A stretch of 64,000 nucleotides of DNA from Beverwykella pulmonaria (GCA_001599595.1 BCHH01000001.1:2141837-2205836); one strand, 5' to 3'; shown: positions 35,593-47,469, numbered from the stretch's first letter. Made by a program: numbers and translations. The notes: generated by a model from the letters alone, not told the origin.

Positions 35593-37249
35593 GACGTTGG
35601 AGGAGAAGGAAACTTGAATTGAGGGTTGATATTGAGAACTTGAATATCGATGTTGGTATGAAGCACTTAAAACCCCGATAGAACGTTGGGACTAGATAAA
35701 TGAAAGGAACTGAATATAGACCTACCCCTCCCAATATATACATACCTCCTCCGTCACGCAATACCGAGGCCTATCTTCAAGATTCACCTATGCCAACCAG
35801 GAACCTCATGTTTAGTCGTCCTTCTTACTAACCATTTCCCTGCATGAACTCTGAAGCTTAACCTCGAGTATAAAGACGCGAAAAGTCGGCCGAAGGCAGC
35901 ATGCTAACTAGAAACAGACGAATACTTGCTTGCACAAACACGATTAGTGAACAGAACAAACAAGGCTGGATTACTCAACATGAGGGCAGACAGACACGAT
36001 TCCATGGACATGGCAGCTCTGGAGTACTTGGAGACGTGAGGAGGGGGTTACTCAGCGAAGGGAGTGATCGTCACCGGTTGTGGCTGCATTGCGTTATGTG
36101 GGTGTTTGGCGGAGAATACCGAGAGGCTGTCTTCTTACGCATAAGATCAGGATATGAGAACACCGAGTGTGTGCCGAGACGCAGTATGCATGCACAGTGA
36201 AAACATCCACCCGACACTCCATCGTTTCTAAACGTCACCCCCAACCTAGGCTTCAGAAGAGTTCTTCCGTTGAACATACTCGGGCAGCGCAGAAACCGCT
36301 CTTTCGGTAGGATTCTTCCGCCTAGCTTAGACGGAGGTTTATATGGGCGTTTCTTGATTCCCAACTCTCCAAATATCATTGGCGAACTCGGCGCTCATGA
36401 CAGAGAGTGCCCTATTGTGTTTTCTCGTTATGATTTGGCCATACATCAAACGACTTTCTTGTTTTGTCCACAAAGGGAGAACAACAGAAGGACTAGGCAA
36501 CGGTGAGTGCGAACCGGATTGACGAGGGAAGGGAATTGTTGGGATGGAAGTAGCAACGAAATAATTGGATCCTGACTACAGATGAACATGCAGTTGCAGT
36601 TGCAGAAGTAATCGTTTTCGTACGACGGTGTAAGCATGGAAGGTTGCTTACGAATATGCAGCCAAGTTCACGTTCTCGTTCTTCGCTTGTTGATTTAGAG
36701 TGCCTGGCGACACACGCGCTTGCCCTGTCAAAAAAGGCAATGCAAGCAACTCGAGGCTTCGCGTTCTGTATCAGACGGCCTCCATCGGGTCAGATGAAGG
36801 GATGTTAACTGGCCGGGCCGACGCCAAGGTGTCACAGTAGAATCGGTGTGTTCGAGCGATGCACCTGTAACGCCGTTTCCAGCGCGCAATGCATTGCTGT
36901 CTATGCCTTCTCGAACAATGCTCAGAGCAAAAAGAGAAGGTCAGCCGGGCTTCTGTGGAAGATTTATTTTTAGAGCGCCGGCAAAGTTGCGTTTCAGATG
37001 GCCTCGTGGCGGCGGCGAAAGGGTCCGCAGATCCAGACAGATGTAGTGTTTTTCCCGGCCACGAGGGGCCCAGGGCAAGCTCCACTCTACTTCCCTGTCT
37101 TCATCTTCACACTGTCTCCATACAACACACAACACCGCACAGCTATCATGATTTGCATCAAACTGCGAATCGAGCACGCTGTCTGCGGTTTCTTTGTCGC
37201 ATAACCGGCGATAACCGGCCTGCGAGACAGTTCATCGCCCGCGCCGCAG
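35593..37249. other. 1.66-kb intergenic region
   Basis: It separates the divergent reductase and F-box genes. A short (TTGCAG)3 run lies near 36590-36605. No ORF here is convincing and no RNA gene is recognised. Confidence 0.4.
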
Positions 37250-38590
37250 ATGGAGAGGTTCCGCCGGACTAGCTCCCCGCCGGATCGATCGCGGGCTGTG
37301 GTGGCGGCGGCGTATGGGGAAGGGATGCAGAGGAAAAAACCAAGCATCGGGCAGGCAGCAGAGAGTCTCCAGAACAGGCTAATCGCGTCGCTCAAGAGCG
37401 TGAGAAGGAGAGGATCCGGGATCGAGTTGAGAGGGACGAGGTACCCACCCTGAGCTAGACTTCCCCGCGCAAGTCAAAAACGATACTAACAACCATGCAG
37501 CGTATTCTTCGCAGCATTCTTGCGACTGCCCAACGAGCTGCACATTCACATCCTGAGCGAGCTAAGCATTTCCGATCTCCTCTCTCTCCGCAGGACCTCG
37601 CATGCGCTGAACGATCTGATCTCCTCATGTGGGCCGCCGCTCGTTCGCTTCTGGGTGAAGCACAGGATGGGCACGCTGCACACTCAATTGTACCCCCCGC
37701 CGGCGCCCAACGGGGCTGATCTCCAATATCTCTTGGCTATGCGACGGCGGCACATTGCCTCGGTGCGCCTGACCCGAGAGCTGGCCAATTTCGTACTGAG
37801 AGACACGCTGCAGCACACGAGCGAGCGCCAGCGCCAGATGTGGACTTCGATGTATGAGAAGATGATTCCACTGGTGTTCGGGGTCGGCTACTTTCTCGAG
37901 GAGCACCGGAGAGCGATTCTGGAAAGAGACTTGGGACGGATTCGACCGCGTTCGCACATCGGATACGACATATGCACGACCCCAGGTATCACGAAGGAAG
38001 AGCGGGCAATACTGAGGAAATTGGACCCACCGCTCCGCCTGCAATTCTTTTACATGTATTGCTTTATCGTGCAGGTCTTGTCCCGCAAGCTGCGACCGCC
38101 CACGTATGCTGGCTCGATCGAGAAGTTCTTACGGGGTTGGTCTGGGCAGCCTGTCGATTCTGAAGATATTGCCTTTGTATTGGTCCTTGGGGGCATCGGA
38201 CAGGTGGCCAAACTGCTGGCCTGTCCGAATTACAGTCAGCGACGGAGACTGCTGCATATATTCATCACCCGGCTGTCACCGCACGAAAGTGTCAGCTGGA
38301 GAGCGCATTGGAGGGACGTCGGTGTGATCTCACCCGCTCTGTTGGACGACATCCCTTGTGCTAGTATTGGTATCACTCAACTCGACCAGATCTGGGAGCC
38401 GCTCATGTTGGAAATGATGAAACCGGAGAGCAGGGACTTTACAGCGCACCAAAAAGCGAAGTATCACGAAGTAATGGGTTCGAAGAAGTTTATCAACGAG
38501 TTGATGGGTTATGATGTGTTGAGAGGGCGTCCCGCTGATGGGGATGATTCGGAAGAGGAAGGAGATAATGAGGACGAGGACGATAGGTAG
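37250..38590 (+). CDS. F-box protein, substrate unknown
   Basis: The join is 37250-37440 and 37501-38590, giving 426 aa. After a basic N terminus, an F-box spans residues about 70-110 (LRLPNELHIHILSELSISDL, then LSLRRTSHALNDLI). The rest is helical with no WD40 or LRR repeats I can name. It ends in a strongly acidic tail (DSEEEGDNEDEDDR). F-box proteins link substrates to the Skp1-Cul1 ubiquitin ligase, so this one presumably recruits an unknown target. The phase-2 intron of 60 bp is clean (GTACCC...CATGCAG). Confidence 0.85.
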
Positions 38591-40570
38591 GCCTAGACTT
38601 GTATTAGTACACCGTATGGTTGTGTTACGTGTTTTGGTTCTGACAACACCTGACATCCGTGAAGTGTCTGCGACACACCTTCCTTTCTCGAGAAATCAGC
38701 TAGCGAGAGGACTGTGAATGCCTTTCGAATCTCTCACTAGACACTCCTTCTTGTACACAAAGGGAGCATTCGCCAGTATTGCACCTGCAACCCAACCTGT
38801 TGCGCTTCTCTCGACGCATACCGCGCAACACGCAAATGCACTTGGAAGATGCCCGCAGTCAAGAACGCATGCATGGTCAAGGTATTTCAACTACCATGTT
38901 GGCCAGAGCCCTTGCGCCACTGTATATCAAGCTCCCATGGCCTTAGCACACACTGGTGCTGCTAATGGTGCCTGAGAAGGTCTGGGCTAAATAGAGGCTG
39001 AACGCAACGAGACTCCGGCCTCGGGCGCAGCCATACCTCTCTCTATCCGAATGAGGCCCAATTGTAGAGAGTAAAGTGGCCCATGCACAAACCACCACTG
39101 CGCAGCCCCTTCGCCAACCCCATGTTCCCCGGCTTAATGCGCAAATCTGGTCAGGAGCGACTTTGGGAGGGGGAGAAGCGCAGGAATGAGGCTTCAAGGG
39201 CCCCTGCCAAAGGTTGCAGCCGATGTCGTCGCGCTGAGTGGTCCACTTGGTGGGCGTGGTGCTACTGGAAACTTTGAGGTCACATGTGGTGTGGGGAGGA
39301 AGCATGCGGGTTACTCATCCGGTGCCGGCAAAGCAAACCGGAGCCATTACTCATGCTCTCCCACAACGCTCGGTCACGTAGCGCCCGTGCTAGACATGCA
39401 AATGCCCGCGAGACACACACACACCACGCAGAGACTGAATCGCAGATGAAAGTTCGGGCTTCTCCGGGGGAACTGCCGAAGGAGCCAAGAGCAGCGCGGA
39501 TTGCGGCTCGAGACGGAGGGGCACGGCGCTGGTGTTTTGGACAGGGCGATCTGCAGGCGAGAAATGACGTTTGAGCAGTATCGATGGTGACTCCAAGGGG
39601 CTCCTTTGGGCTCCCGCGAAGATCGCATGCCTAAAAGCAGAAGGCAAAGCCTTCCTTGGATCCGTGGCTCTGCGGTGCCTCTGTCCCCTGGTGCAGTCAT
39701 TGGGCCACTGGCCGGCCCGGGAGGAGCTGGACCATGAAGCTCGCGCGAGGTTGCACCGTTTGGAGCAGCGCGTGCTGCTGGGGTCATGCATCCCCAGGCT
39801 GGGCTGGAACGGTGCACCACATGCCACACACGACGGTGTGTCCCATCCAGCACCGTCGACATGCGCTTTTCACAGTTCTCGCAGTTCTCGCGTTTTGTCG
39901 CAGAATGCAGACAGACGTGCGTAGCCACCGTTGCACACGGTCTGCAATCAAATGCACTTCCACATGTCAACGGTAGATGTCAGATTGTGACCCGCGCCGT
40001 CGGGCCAATGAGGGCTGCTGATTTCACGTTGCTTTCACCGCTTCCACACCCCGGCCTAGCTTCGGCGGGCCTTGATCTGTTCCGCCGGCGCTGTAATTGT
40101 GAACCAAACTCCATATTGCGAGCTAAAATCTACCGTCTCTTTCTTGTGGTCTATATCCCTTCGTCGTCCTGCTCCCCACTCTGTTGAACTTTGCGTGCCA
40201 TCGTTTTTCGACGTCTGCCACGGAGGCTACCAAGCAAGCCCGTGTTGCCGTCATAATCAGTATCCGAGCCTCACAGTCCAAGTGACACCACCTTTCCTCC
40301 GCCGCTCCACCATCACCGCACGCGACATCGCCACCCTCCCTCTCCGCTGAGGCCTGTGGAGCTGTGCCTGGCGACCAAATCCCCTCCTTCACCACTCACA
40401 GCACGCATCGTCGCACACCATAACATTCCGGGCGCACACGGCCGCGGCCACTACGCCCCTCTGAGCGCGCAGGGGGTTCTCTTCAGTCAGCTGAGCCACC
40501 ACGACACACACCCACCAACTTCGCGATCCACCGCAAGAATGAGGCCGTAGATCAAAGAGAGAGGAGGAAC
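38591..40570. other. 2-kb intergenic / long upstream region of LST7
   Basis: Several ORFs of 60-200 aa occur on both strands, but they overlap one another in a GC-rich stretch and lack conserved motifs. Coding status is not supported. The right part (40,100-40,560) is pyrimidine-rich and probably the LST7 promoter and 5' UTR. Confidence 0.35.
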
Positions 40571-42001
40571 ATGGATTTCACGGTGAGCCGCTCTGCGCCA
40601 AACCCCCGCGCCAAACACCCGCGCTGCGGCGGCCCAGCGTCGCCGCGCCGTCGGACCGTCCCAGACGATGCGCGTGCCCATCTGACCATCTCCGGACCTC
40701 ATGGCTAATTTGCACATGCATAGATCTCGCTGGCCCACTTCTGCGAGTTTCATGGCCCTACGTCTATCATTTGCACCCAAGCCTCCGTCTCGCCGTGCAG
40801 CACCTGCAACCCATGCGTGACGCCGCCCTCCGAGGACACCCCCCAGTCCTCCTACTCTTCATATAATGGACTGTACGATCAGCCTCCGCTGAAGCTGGAT
40901 CCACGGCTTCCAGGTCTCTCCTCGCCCTTCGAGACGCCACCCACCAGCCCGCGGTCGCCAACACACAACCCGTATTTCCCAAGCTTTCCCTCTTCAGATG
41001 GCAGCTTTGGTAGCAGGAGGGTTAGTAGTACCTTCGAATCTGACCCCGAGGTGTGCGAGAACTGCCAGTTTGTGGTTCCCAAGCAGGTCAGCGACAGACT
41101 CCCGACCGGCGCCCCAGGAAGTCCGTCCAAAGATGGCCGCAAGAGAAATGGCAGTCCCGTGCTGCGAAGCTCTCAGAACTTTGCCGTGCGCGGCTCTGTT
41201 TCCTCGGATGGCTTTAGCAGCTCGCCCGAGTCTTCCGATTTCTCCGACTCGGAGCAATCCAAATCCTTCGAGCGCCGCTCTCGATCTTACCCGGACTCGG
41301 TTCCTGCATCTCCTATGTTCATGCATCGGGGTGTGCATACGCACACCTTGAACTACATCTCGACTAACCAGCCACTGTCACCTGCTTCCTTTTCTCAGTT
41401 GCGACGAACTGTGATCAACACCTTCTCCACGGAGACTCTTCCTATGGGCAAGCCCTCTGGCTCCATAATGTTTGGAGATAGTGTCGCAGGATATACCATC
41501 GCCTATATTTTCCGTCTCCAGGACCCTCGATCTCGAGGCATGAAGCGGACATATGCCTTGATCGCTATGGCCGGCCGCGACTGCCGTCGGGCTAGCAGAG
41601 CCATGGTGAAAGTGATTGCAGTCTTTGAGAGCATCGCAAACCGAATCATATCTCTTGCTGAGAAAGTGCTTGAAAAAGAAAGCGCTGCGTCAGCGCAGTC
41701 CATGTCCCGGCCAGTGACCGCAATTGCAAGCGCACCAACCTTTGCGACTCCGGCGACCATGGCTTTCTCGCAAAAGGACAAGCTCTCTTCATCCGTTGGC
41801 GGCACTTCCACGACCCGCAGCATCACCCCAGTGTCGTCATTTCTGTCTGCCAAGAAGGTGGACCCGGATGGTTTCCCACGCATGAGCCGCGATGTCGCCA
41901 AAAGCTTGACTGAGATTGTGGGAATGGAGAACTTTTTCCCCGAGCTGCATGCCTTATTTTGCGGTCTTCTCAAATCTCTCATCAAAGAATTTGGGACTTG
42001 A
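40571..42001 (+). CDS. LST7: LST7 / folliculin homologue (TORC1 pathway)
   Basis: The join is 40571-40582 and 40724-42001, giving 429 aa. The first coding exon has only four codons (ATG GAT TTC ACG). It joins ISLAHFCEFHGPTSIICTQA to make the family's conserved N-terminal longin strand (MDF-I-SLAHFCE-HGPTSI). A Ser/Pro-rich insert (residues about 35-195) is followed by the rest of the longin domain: LPMGKPSGSIMFGDSVAGYT and MKRTYALIAMAGRDCRRASR. It ends at SLIKEFGT without an obvious DENN half, like short fungal Lst7. Yeast Lst7-Lst4 is the Rag GTPase (Gtr2) GAP complex at the vacuole that signals amino acids to TORC1. Confidence 0.9.
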
Positions 42002-43276
42002 GCATTGTCGTCCTCATACGTTCTTCTCCCTTCACACGTCTCTTTGAGCGCTTCATGCCTCACGGTGCTGCGCCCTTCACAACTTCTGTATTTTGTACTC
42101 TTGCTTTTTTCAATTTTGATCATGCGTTCCAGCGGTATCTTCAAGTTTTTATTGTTTTTCAATGTACGCCTCTTTTAGCATCGGCGTTTTGGTCGCTCCT
42201 CTTCCAGCGACTTGAGTAACGGCCGCACTTGTTCTTGTTCATTTCTCCTCGCCATGCTACAGCATTGAGCAGTAGCAGAGCAACTTTTATACCCCTTTAG
42301 ATACCCGTCCGCTTTCACGACACCAGACTGGTCCCTCTTTCTCTCGTCTGCTTTGTTTTCTCGGTCGGGATTTTGGTATGGAAGGGAGATTGGGTCAGGT
42401 TCGGTTGGGATGTTGGGATGTAGACGGATTTCCTTTTCTGTGCGGTCCCTTGAGTGTATGGATGGGAAACTGCGGGTTAGGGAACGGGTAGCGAGACTTT
42501 CTTCAGCCTCGTTTGGTGCGCGGAAGATGGCTGCTAGGGGTATGGCGGTGATGGTTGCAATGAGTGGATGGTGGGTGGTGAATGCGTCAGAGCTAGAGTA
42601 CCTCCGTATGTCTTATGAACGAGTACTGATTTGTTGAACTGCCGACATTTTGCATGTGACACTGGTTGATAAGGTGCTCGCTCCTGCTTATTGTTAACAC
42701 GAACTCGGTTACCTTGTGCTCTCGTTCATTCAATGCACCTCAGCATGGTGCTCACATGAATCGTTGGTAGATGGTTAGAAGTAGGAAAATATACAAGTAA
42801 GGAGAGAAGAGAAGAGAAAAGAAAATTTCCACCCACGGCACCCTCTAGGCAGAGAGATGAGATAGACGAGGGGCCAATGGGCAGTTGCTGCATATGGCTT
42901 AGCGCGTGAACGTGGCGCGCTATTTGGCGAGGCGCAAGGTGTAAAGAATTGGGTAATGGATTGCGAGTGAGACAGACTTGCAATTTTGTACCTGAGGCAT
43001 CATTCGAATAAATGATGTTGGGTTTCTTCACTTATATTGAAAAGGTGTTAAGGAGAGAGTGAGTTGTTCTGCTATCTCACAACTTCCTTGGATGGAGACT
43101 CAAGCAGTTCATCATGTTTAACTTCGTTCTTTACAACTCTTATGTCAAAGATAGTTATGCCACGAGAGGCTATCGGTAGTGGATGATCAAGGCTCAATTG
43201 GCTATTGGAAACTACGGATACCATCTCAGGTGCGATATATCACCATACAAGACGTTGCGTAAGGAGCTCAACCAGA
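42002..43276. other. Intergenic, boundary of accessory island
   Basis: LST7 3' flank, then increasingly AT-rich sequence. ORFs at 42353-42637 (+) and 42726-43031 (-) lack any recognisable feature and are not called. Confidence 0.35.
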
Positions 43277-43450
43277 GGTCCTTCGCGTTCCATAAGTACT
43301 CGGCATGGTTCGTGCATCAGGAGTTTGGTTCGTGCGTAGGCTGAGCCCGATTAGGGCTCGGTTGTTCATTCCAACCTGGGTTGGTTAGTTGCCGAGCTCG
43401 TCGTTCTGTACCGTAGAGTAGAGTACTTGTCAGGCTCGTCGTTCGGAGGG
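43277..43450 (+). repeat. Left arm of inverted repeat (about 174 bp)
   Basis: It matches the reverse complement of 47514-47682 with long identical stretches (for example TAAGTACTCGGCATGGTTCG and GGCTGAGCCCGATTAGGGCT). One block is diverged (CCAACCTGGG versus CTAAGTTTAG). Several differences are C/T or G/A. Confidence 0.85.
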
Positions 43451-43696
43451 TTTAGAATTTACTGAACAGGAAAAATACGCTAACTAACTTTCAAAATTTC
43501 TGGCCAGAAGCCCGATTATAGATACAGAGCGAGGAACGAGCTCTGAATAATCCAATGCGAATAGGTCAGGATGCGGCTATCAATCAAAGCGTTCCTTCTA
43601 TATCGATTTACACAATGGTCGGATGTCGATCTTCGATACTGACCTATATTAGTGCAAATCATCAGCAAATACTTGAACATAGACACAACTATAAGA

Positions 43697-44023
43697 GGTG
43701 CTGACGGCATGACCATCGCTCACTACGTGTCTTTTACCAAGCAGTCCAGCCGCGCAGACATGATCCGCTCCCTGGGTCCAGATCCTTCGGATATCCATAC
43801 CATCGATCATGACGGATGAACGATACTGCATCTTGCAATTCGAAGAGGAAACTTTAAACACATTAACTATTTGCTCGAGCAAAATACCGAAGCATTAGAG
43901 CAACCGGACCACGGAGTGATAGCACTTGTTGGTGCCGCTTGTTTGTTGAGAATGACGGAGAATTATATAGATACAATTATGACAGATCAATATCAACTAT
44001 GCAATTTCGCTAATGCTAATTAG
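43697..44023 (+). pseudogene. Ankyrin-repeat protein pseudogene (fragment)
   Basis: One frame reads GADGMTIAHYV..., then DPSDIHTIDHDG, an in-frame TGA (43817-43819), and TILHLAIRRGNFKHINYLLE. DG-x-TILHLAIRRGN-x(4)-YLLE is a textbook ankyrin repeat, and Arg (CGA) is the expected residue at the stop. So this is a gene fragment broken by a nonsense change compatible with C-to-T. No intact start or continuation is present, and the frame closes at 44021. Confidence 0.65.
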
Positions 44024-44356
44024 CGTTTTCGCAAAAGAAGTCATTGTTCCACGACTAAGCACTGACGCGGTAATTGTTTACCGTCCGTGCGTCCACCAAT
44101 TAATGTTCCACTCCGCCTGCGCTTCACCTGCCGACGAACTGATCATGGCGCCGCCATACTTTATTCTCAACCTCAAACTGCCCGATCCTCAAGAGGCTTG
44201 ACTTGATGTTGAAGAGCAACAATCCGCGTACTCTTTACGTCTAGCCTTGGATCAGCTAGGTGCGCGAGATATGAGAGGTCAGTCACGAATAGCCCAACTG
44301 TTCATTGGGGTAGATATACTAATGGCATAGCAGAAAATCCAAAACCTATCACAAAT

Positions 44357-44956
44357 TTGGATACAGCGTTCTTGGATTTCGTATCGTTGGAAACTAACAG
44401 CTGGGAAGAAAGTAGCTATATGCAACCCAACCCTAAGTACTTGGCGAAGCCTTCCGGCTCGCTTGGGTCGCAGATCATTCACCATCTCTGTCAACCATCC
44501 ATGTCTTCCACAAGACTAGAGGATAGAGAAGTTGCTGATCCTTCTCACGCCTGCGTTGCTATGGTCATGAATAACGGTTTCGTCAAAGGGCACACTCTAA
44601 TTTATGATCACTTGCATCGGAGGCACCAGACTTCAGAGGGCTTAGAAGATTACCCTCAAGCCGTCTTACTCGCTCATGAGACGTTCACACATCGTATAGA
44701 GAATTCCTAAGAAGCCAAGATTGAAGTAGTGTATGGCGCTAAAGTACAGAAACGGCTTTTGCGACGCCCGGATGCTTGATATGCCATCCTCCCACTTTGG
44801 GGAGATTTCAAAGGAATTCTCTTGTTCCTAGCATACGAGAGCAACTATGGAAATGCTAATCGTCGGTATACTTTCCGGCGAGCCATCCTCTTCGCAGCCC
44901 ACCCACAGAGAATATTCTACACCCTGTATCAATATACACCCGGCCTAGATATATAG
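44357..44956 (+). pseudogene. Pseudogene of an uncharacterised fungal family
   Basis: A single frame runs through in-frame stops at 44708 (TAA) and 44777 (TGA) and still reads as protein on both sides: ACVAMVMNNGFVKGHTLIYD, LEDYPQAVLLAHETFTHRIE, [stop] EAKIEVVYGAKVQKRLLRR, [stop] YAILPLWGDFKGILLFLAYE, then FRRAILFAAHPQRIFYTLY. The block looks like a common uncharacterised Pezizomycotina family ending in an HPQR-FY motif. That link is from memory of the pattern and should be searched. The 5' part is missing or scrambled. Confidence 0.55.
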
Positions 44957-45698
44957 CCAAGATGTATATATCCCAAGCCTTTGAAGGGTGTAGAAACTAG
45001 CAATTCTATCAAGAGGAAATTGTCCTCAATAGCTGATACCAGGACGACTGACATACGGACTCTTACACCTCATTTTCTTCTGTACCCTGGTATGTAAACC
45101 AACCGATACTGTACTGTACTCTATCTTATGTTAAGTTTCAAACTTCCACTTTCTCCTTACCAACTGATCTCCATCGTCCTCATCGCCACCATCGCGCCTT
45201 AACTGTCCCCCGTGAAACTTTGGCTCCTCATTCCTTGCTATCCTCTCCTTTGCACCTCCACCGCGCTTCTCCACTTTCGGCTGTTTGTGCCCCGAACCAT
45301 CCAAGTTCCTCTATTTATTATGCCGTCGATGAAGCGGCGTACTGATTTGGCATGAGGCACTGCAGTAGGCGCTAGCCTGTCGAACTGTGCCTCAAATAAC
45401 TCAGAATATTGTTAGTCGCCCTGCCCGCTACTTCCAACGCTGTTACTTTTCGCATTCGGACCACAGCTTCGAAGCACACCCCACAATCCACCCCGTTTTG
45501 CTTTTTACTCATCCGCAATCATCCAAGTCTGCGCTCTTGCCGGTATTTACATCACTGTTCTACTTGCCTACACTCTTGTACTACCCGATTTATTCTTTAT
45601 CGATTTGCTTGCGTTCGTTTCGTGAAAACCGAGTTCAAAAACCGCTTGCTCTCTTGCACCGTTTCCAAACGAACGGACATCTTCCTCTGATCCTAAAC
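44957..45698. other. Upstream region of F-box/LRR-like gene
   Basis: The frame of the downstream gene is open back to 45387, but it contains no ATG before 45699, so this is treated as promoter and 5' UTR. Confidence 0.4.
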
Positions 45699-47195
45699 AT
45701 GTCGCCAAGCAACACCCCCACCCTTACTGGTCTCCCCCAGGAACTCTTTGATACCGTCATTTCCCATGTTAAAGATCGCGCAGACCTCTCCAGCCTGTCC
45801 AGGGCATCCAAGACACTTCGATCTGCCACCATCAAGCTTGTTTTCGAAAATGTGACCATGCTCTGGACTGGCAATGACAAAGTGGTAGAGTGGGAACGGG
45901 ATGCTCCTCAGAAAGTGGAATACCTCCGATCACAAAATCCAAATGTCATCGAAACAAGCCCAGGATGTGAATGCCCAAGGCTCGACCTGTTGCTCCGCTC
46001 GATACTGGAAACGCCAAAACATGGCGAATACGTCCGTAAGATCGACCTGCAATGTGTTCAGCATCGCTACTATCATAAGGACAAGCCGAAGGAGCCCAAA
46101 TTACCTCCACCGCCAAACTCAGAAGAGTATCACAGCTTAATCAAGGCAGCAATGCGCCGCACAGGGTTAGACCAATCTGGTTTGGAAGAGGAGATTGAAG
46201 ATGATCTTAAGAGGAACGGATTTGATGCTTTGATTAGCTTACTTATCCTCCTATGTCCAAATATCACTAGTCTCACTCTTGGTCTCGACGTTATTATACG
46301 AAACACAAAACTACAGCTAATACTACAAGATTATGCTCTGCCGTCAGAGATATCTTGCTCTCTTTCACGGCTACAATACCTAGAAGATATAACAATTGGA
46401 ACTAGTTTCGAATCAGGAGCGATGGAATATCTCGTAAAATGGTCAGATTTAATCCTCGACTTAGAGAGCTGTTTGCCACTCTTCTACCTACCAAGACTCA
46501 AACGAGCTGAACTTAGCCTACTTATACCACCTGGATACAGAGACACAGATTTCGAGTGGCCTGCTGAGTCTTCATCATATTCTCCACTGCAAACGCTACT
46601 ACTACCGGACTCCAGCATCCCACCTCACTTACTTTACAAAATATTGGAGTATACGCCTTATGTGACTCGGTTGGAGTATGATCACTGGTTATGGGGTTAC
46701 GATATGTTCAAAGCCCAAGATATGGTCGCCACACTGGCGTGCATTAAAAACACCCTCATGCATCTGAAAGTTGGCATCCGAACTTGGTCAAGCGAGGATC
46801 AGTTCATAGGTGAGCGCTCAAATATCGAAGAGTATTGCTCTCTTAAACACCTGGGTGCTTTGGAAACGGTCACAATTCCTGCATGTATCCTCCTCGGCTG
46901 GTGGAAGAAAGACTTTCCTGCATTGACTGATGTTTTGCCAGCAAACGTTCGCACCGTGTGCCTTGCGGACGATCTCTCATGGTATGATCAATATGAGAAT
47001 CACGATGCGGATCTCTTTCCTATCATTCAGGAATTCGCTGGAAGTGACACATGGAGAACTGTGTCGCCTCGATTGAAGGAATTCAACTTATGTTATTATC
47101 ACTGGCAACCAAAGGATGAGCTCCGTGAGCTCTGCGACCAAAATGGTTGGATACATAAGGTTACTCAGCCCGATATCAGTACAATTTCTTTTTGA
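45699..47195 (+). CDS. F-box protein with leucine-rich C-terminal region
   Basis: A single-exon ORF of 498 aa from the ATG at 45699, the first in the frame. An N-terminal F-box reads LTGLPQELFDTVISHVKDRA, then DLSSLSRASKTLRSATIKLV. The rest is leucine-rich with repeated LxxLxL-type strands (LLILLCPNITSLTLGLDVII, LSRLQYLEDITIG, LPRLKRAELSLLIPP, LKHLGALETVTIPAC), as in the lineage-expanded F-box/LRR proteins of Dothideomycetes. It sits between inverted repeats and pseudogenes, yet its frame is intact. The low GC of the coding part differs from core genes in the window. Substrate unknown. Confidence 0.8.
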   Translation: MSPSNTPTLTGLPQELFDTVISHVKDRADLSSLSRASKTLRSATIKLVFENVTMLWTGNDKVVEWERDAPQKVEYLRSQNPNVIETSPGCECPRLDLLLRSILETPKHGEYVRKIDLQCVQHRYYHKDKPKEPKLPPPPNSEEYHSLIKAAMRRTGLDQSGLEEEIEDDLKRNGFDALISLLILLCPNITSLTLGLDVIIRNTKLQLILQDYALPSEISCSLSRLQYLEDITIGTSFESGAMEYLVKWSDLILDLESCLPLFYLPRLKRAELSLLIPPGYRDTDFEWPAESSSYSPLQTLLLPDSSIPPHLLYKILEYTPYVTRLEYDHWLWGYDMFKAQDMVATLACIKNTLMHLKVGIRTWSSEDQFIGERSNIEEYCSLKHLGALETVTIPACILLGWWKKDFPALTDVLPANVRTVCLADDLSWYDQYENHDADLFPIIQEFAGSDTWRTVSPRLKEFNLCYYHWQPKDELRELCDQNGWIHKVTQPDISTISF

Positions 47196-47347
47196 AAAAA
47201 AAATTGAAAGAGTATCCAACATGTAGAACGGATCCTGAACGGATCTCAAAAGTCTTCAACACGTTTACAAGTTTTAAGAGTCTCTAATACAATAAATAGA
47301 TGTTATATAGATAGTCAAATCTTTAACACATTTGATAACATATCCGG

Positions 47348-47442
47348 TGGCCGAGTGGCCGACGCAGATAGTGTAGGGCTTTATATAGCTAGATAAAAGG
47401 GGTATACCTAGGAGGAGTGTCCTAATTATTATAGTTCGCGAC
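47348..47442 (+). repeat. tRNA-promoter-like block (possible SINE or tRNA relic)
   Basis: TGGCCGAGTGG (47348-47358) is a perfect Pol III A-box of tRNA-Leu/Ser type. A B-box-like GTTCGCGAC lies at 47434-47442. The bases between do not fold into an obvious tRNA. This could be a decayed tRNA or the head of a tRNA-derived SINE. No second copy is seen in the window. Confidence 0.3.
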
Positions 47443-47469
47443 CCTAAGGCTCTAAGAGGTAGATATAGT

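Noticed and set aside
39374..40187. Overlapping ORFs of 100-200 aa on both strands
   Set aside because: They overlap each other in GC-rich sequence, show no motif, and are mutually exclusive.
45387..45698. N-terminal extension of the F-box/LRR-like protein
   Set aside because: The frame is open but has no ATG; the composition resembles a translated 5' UTR.
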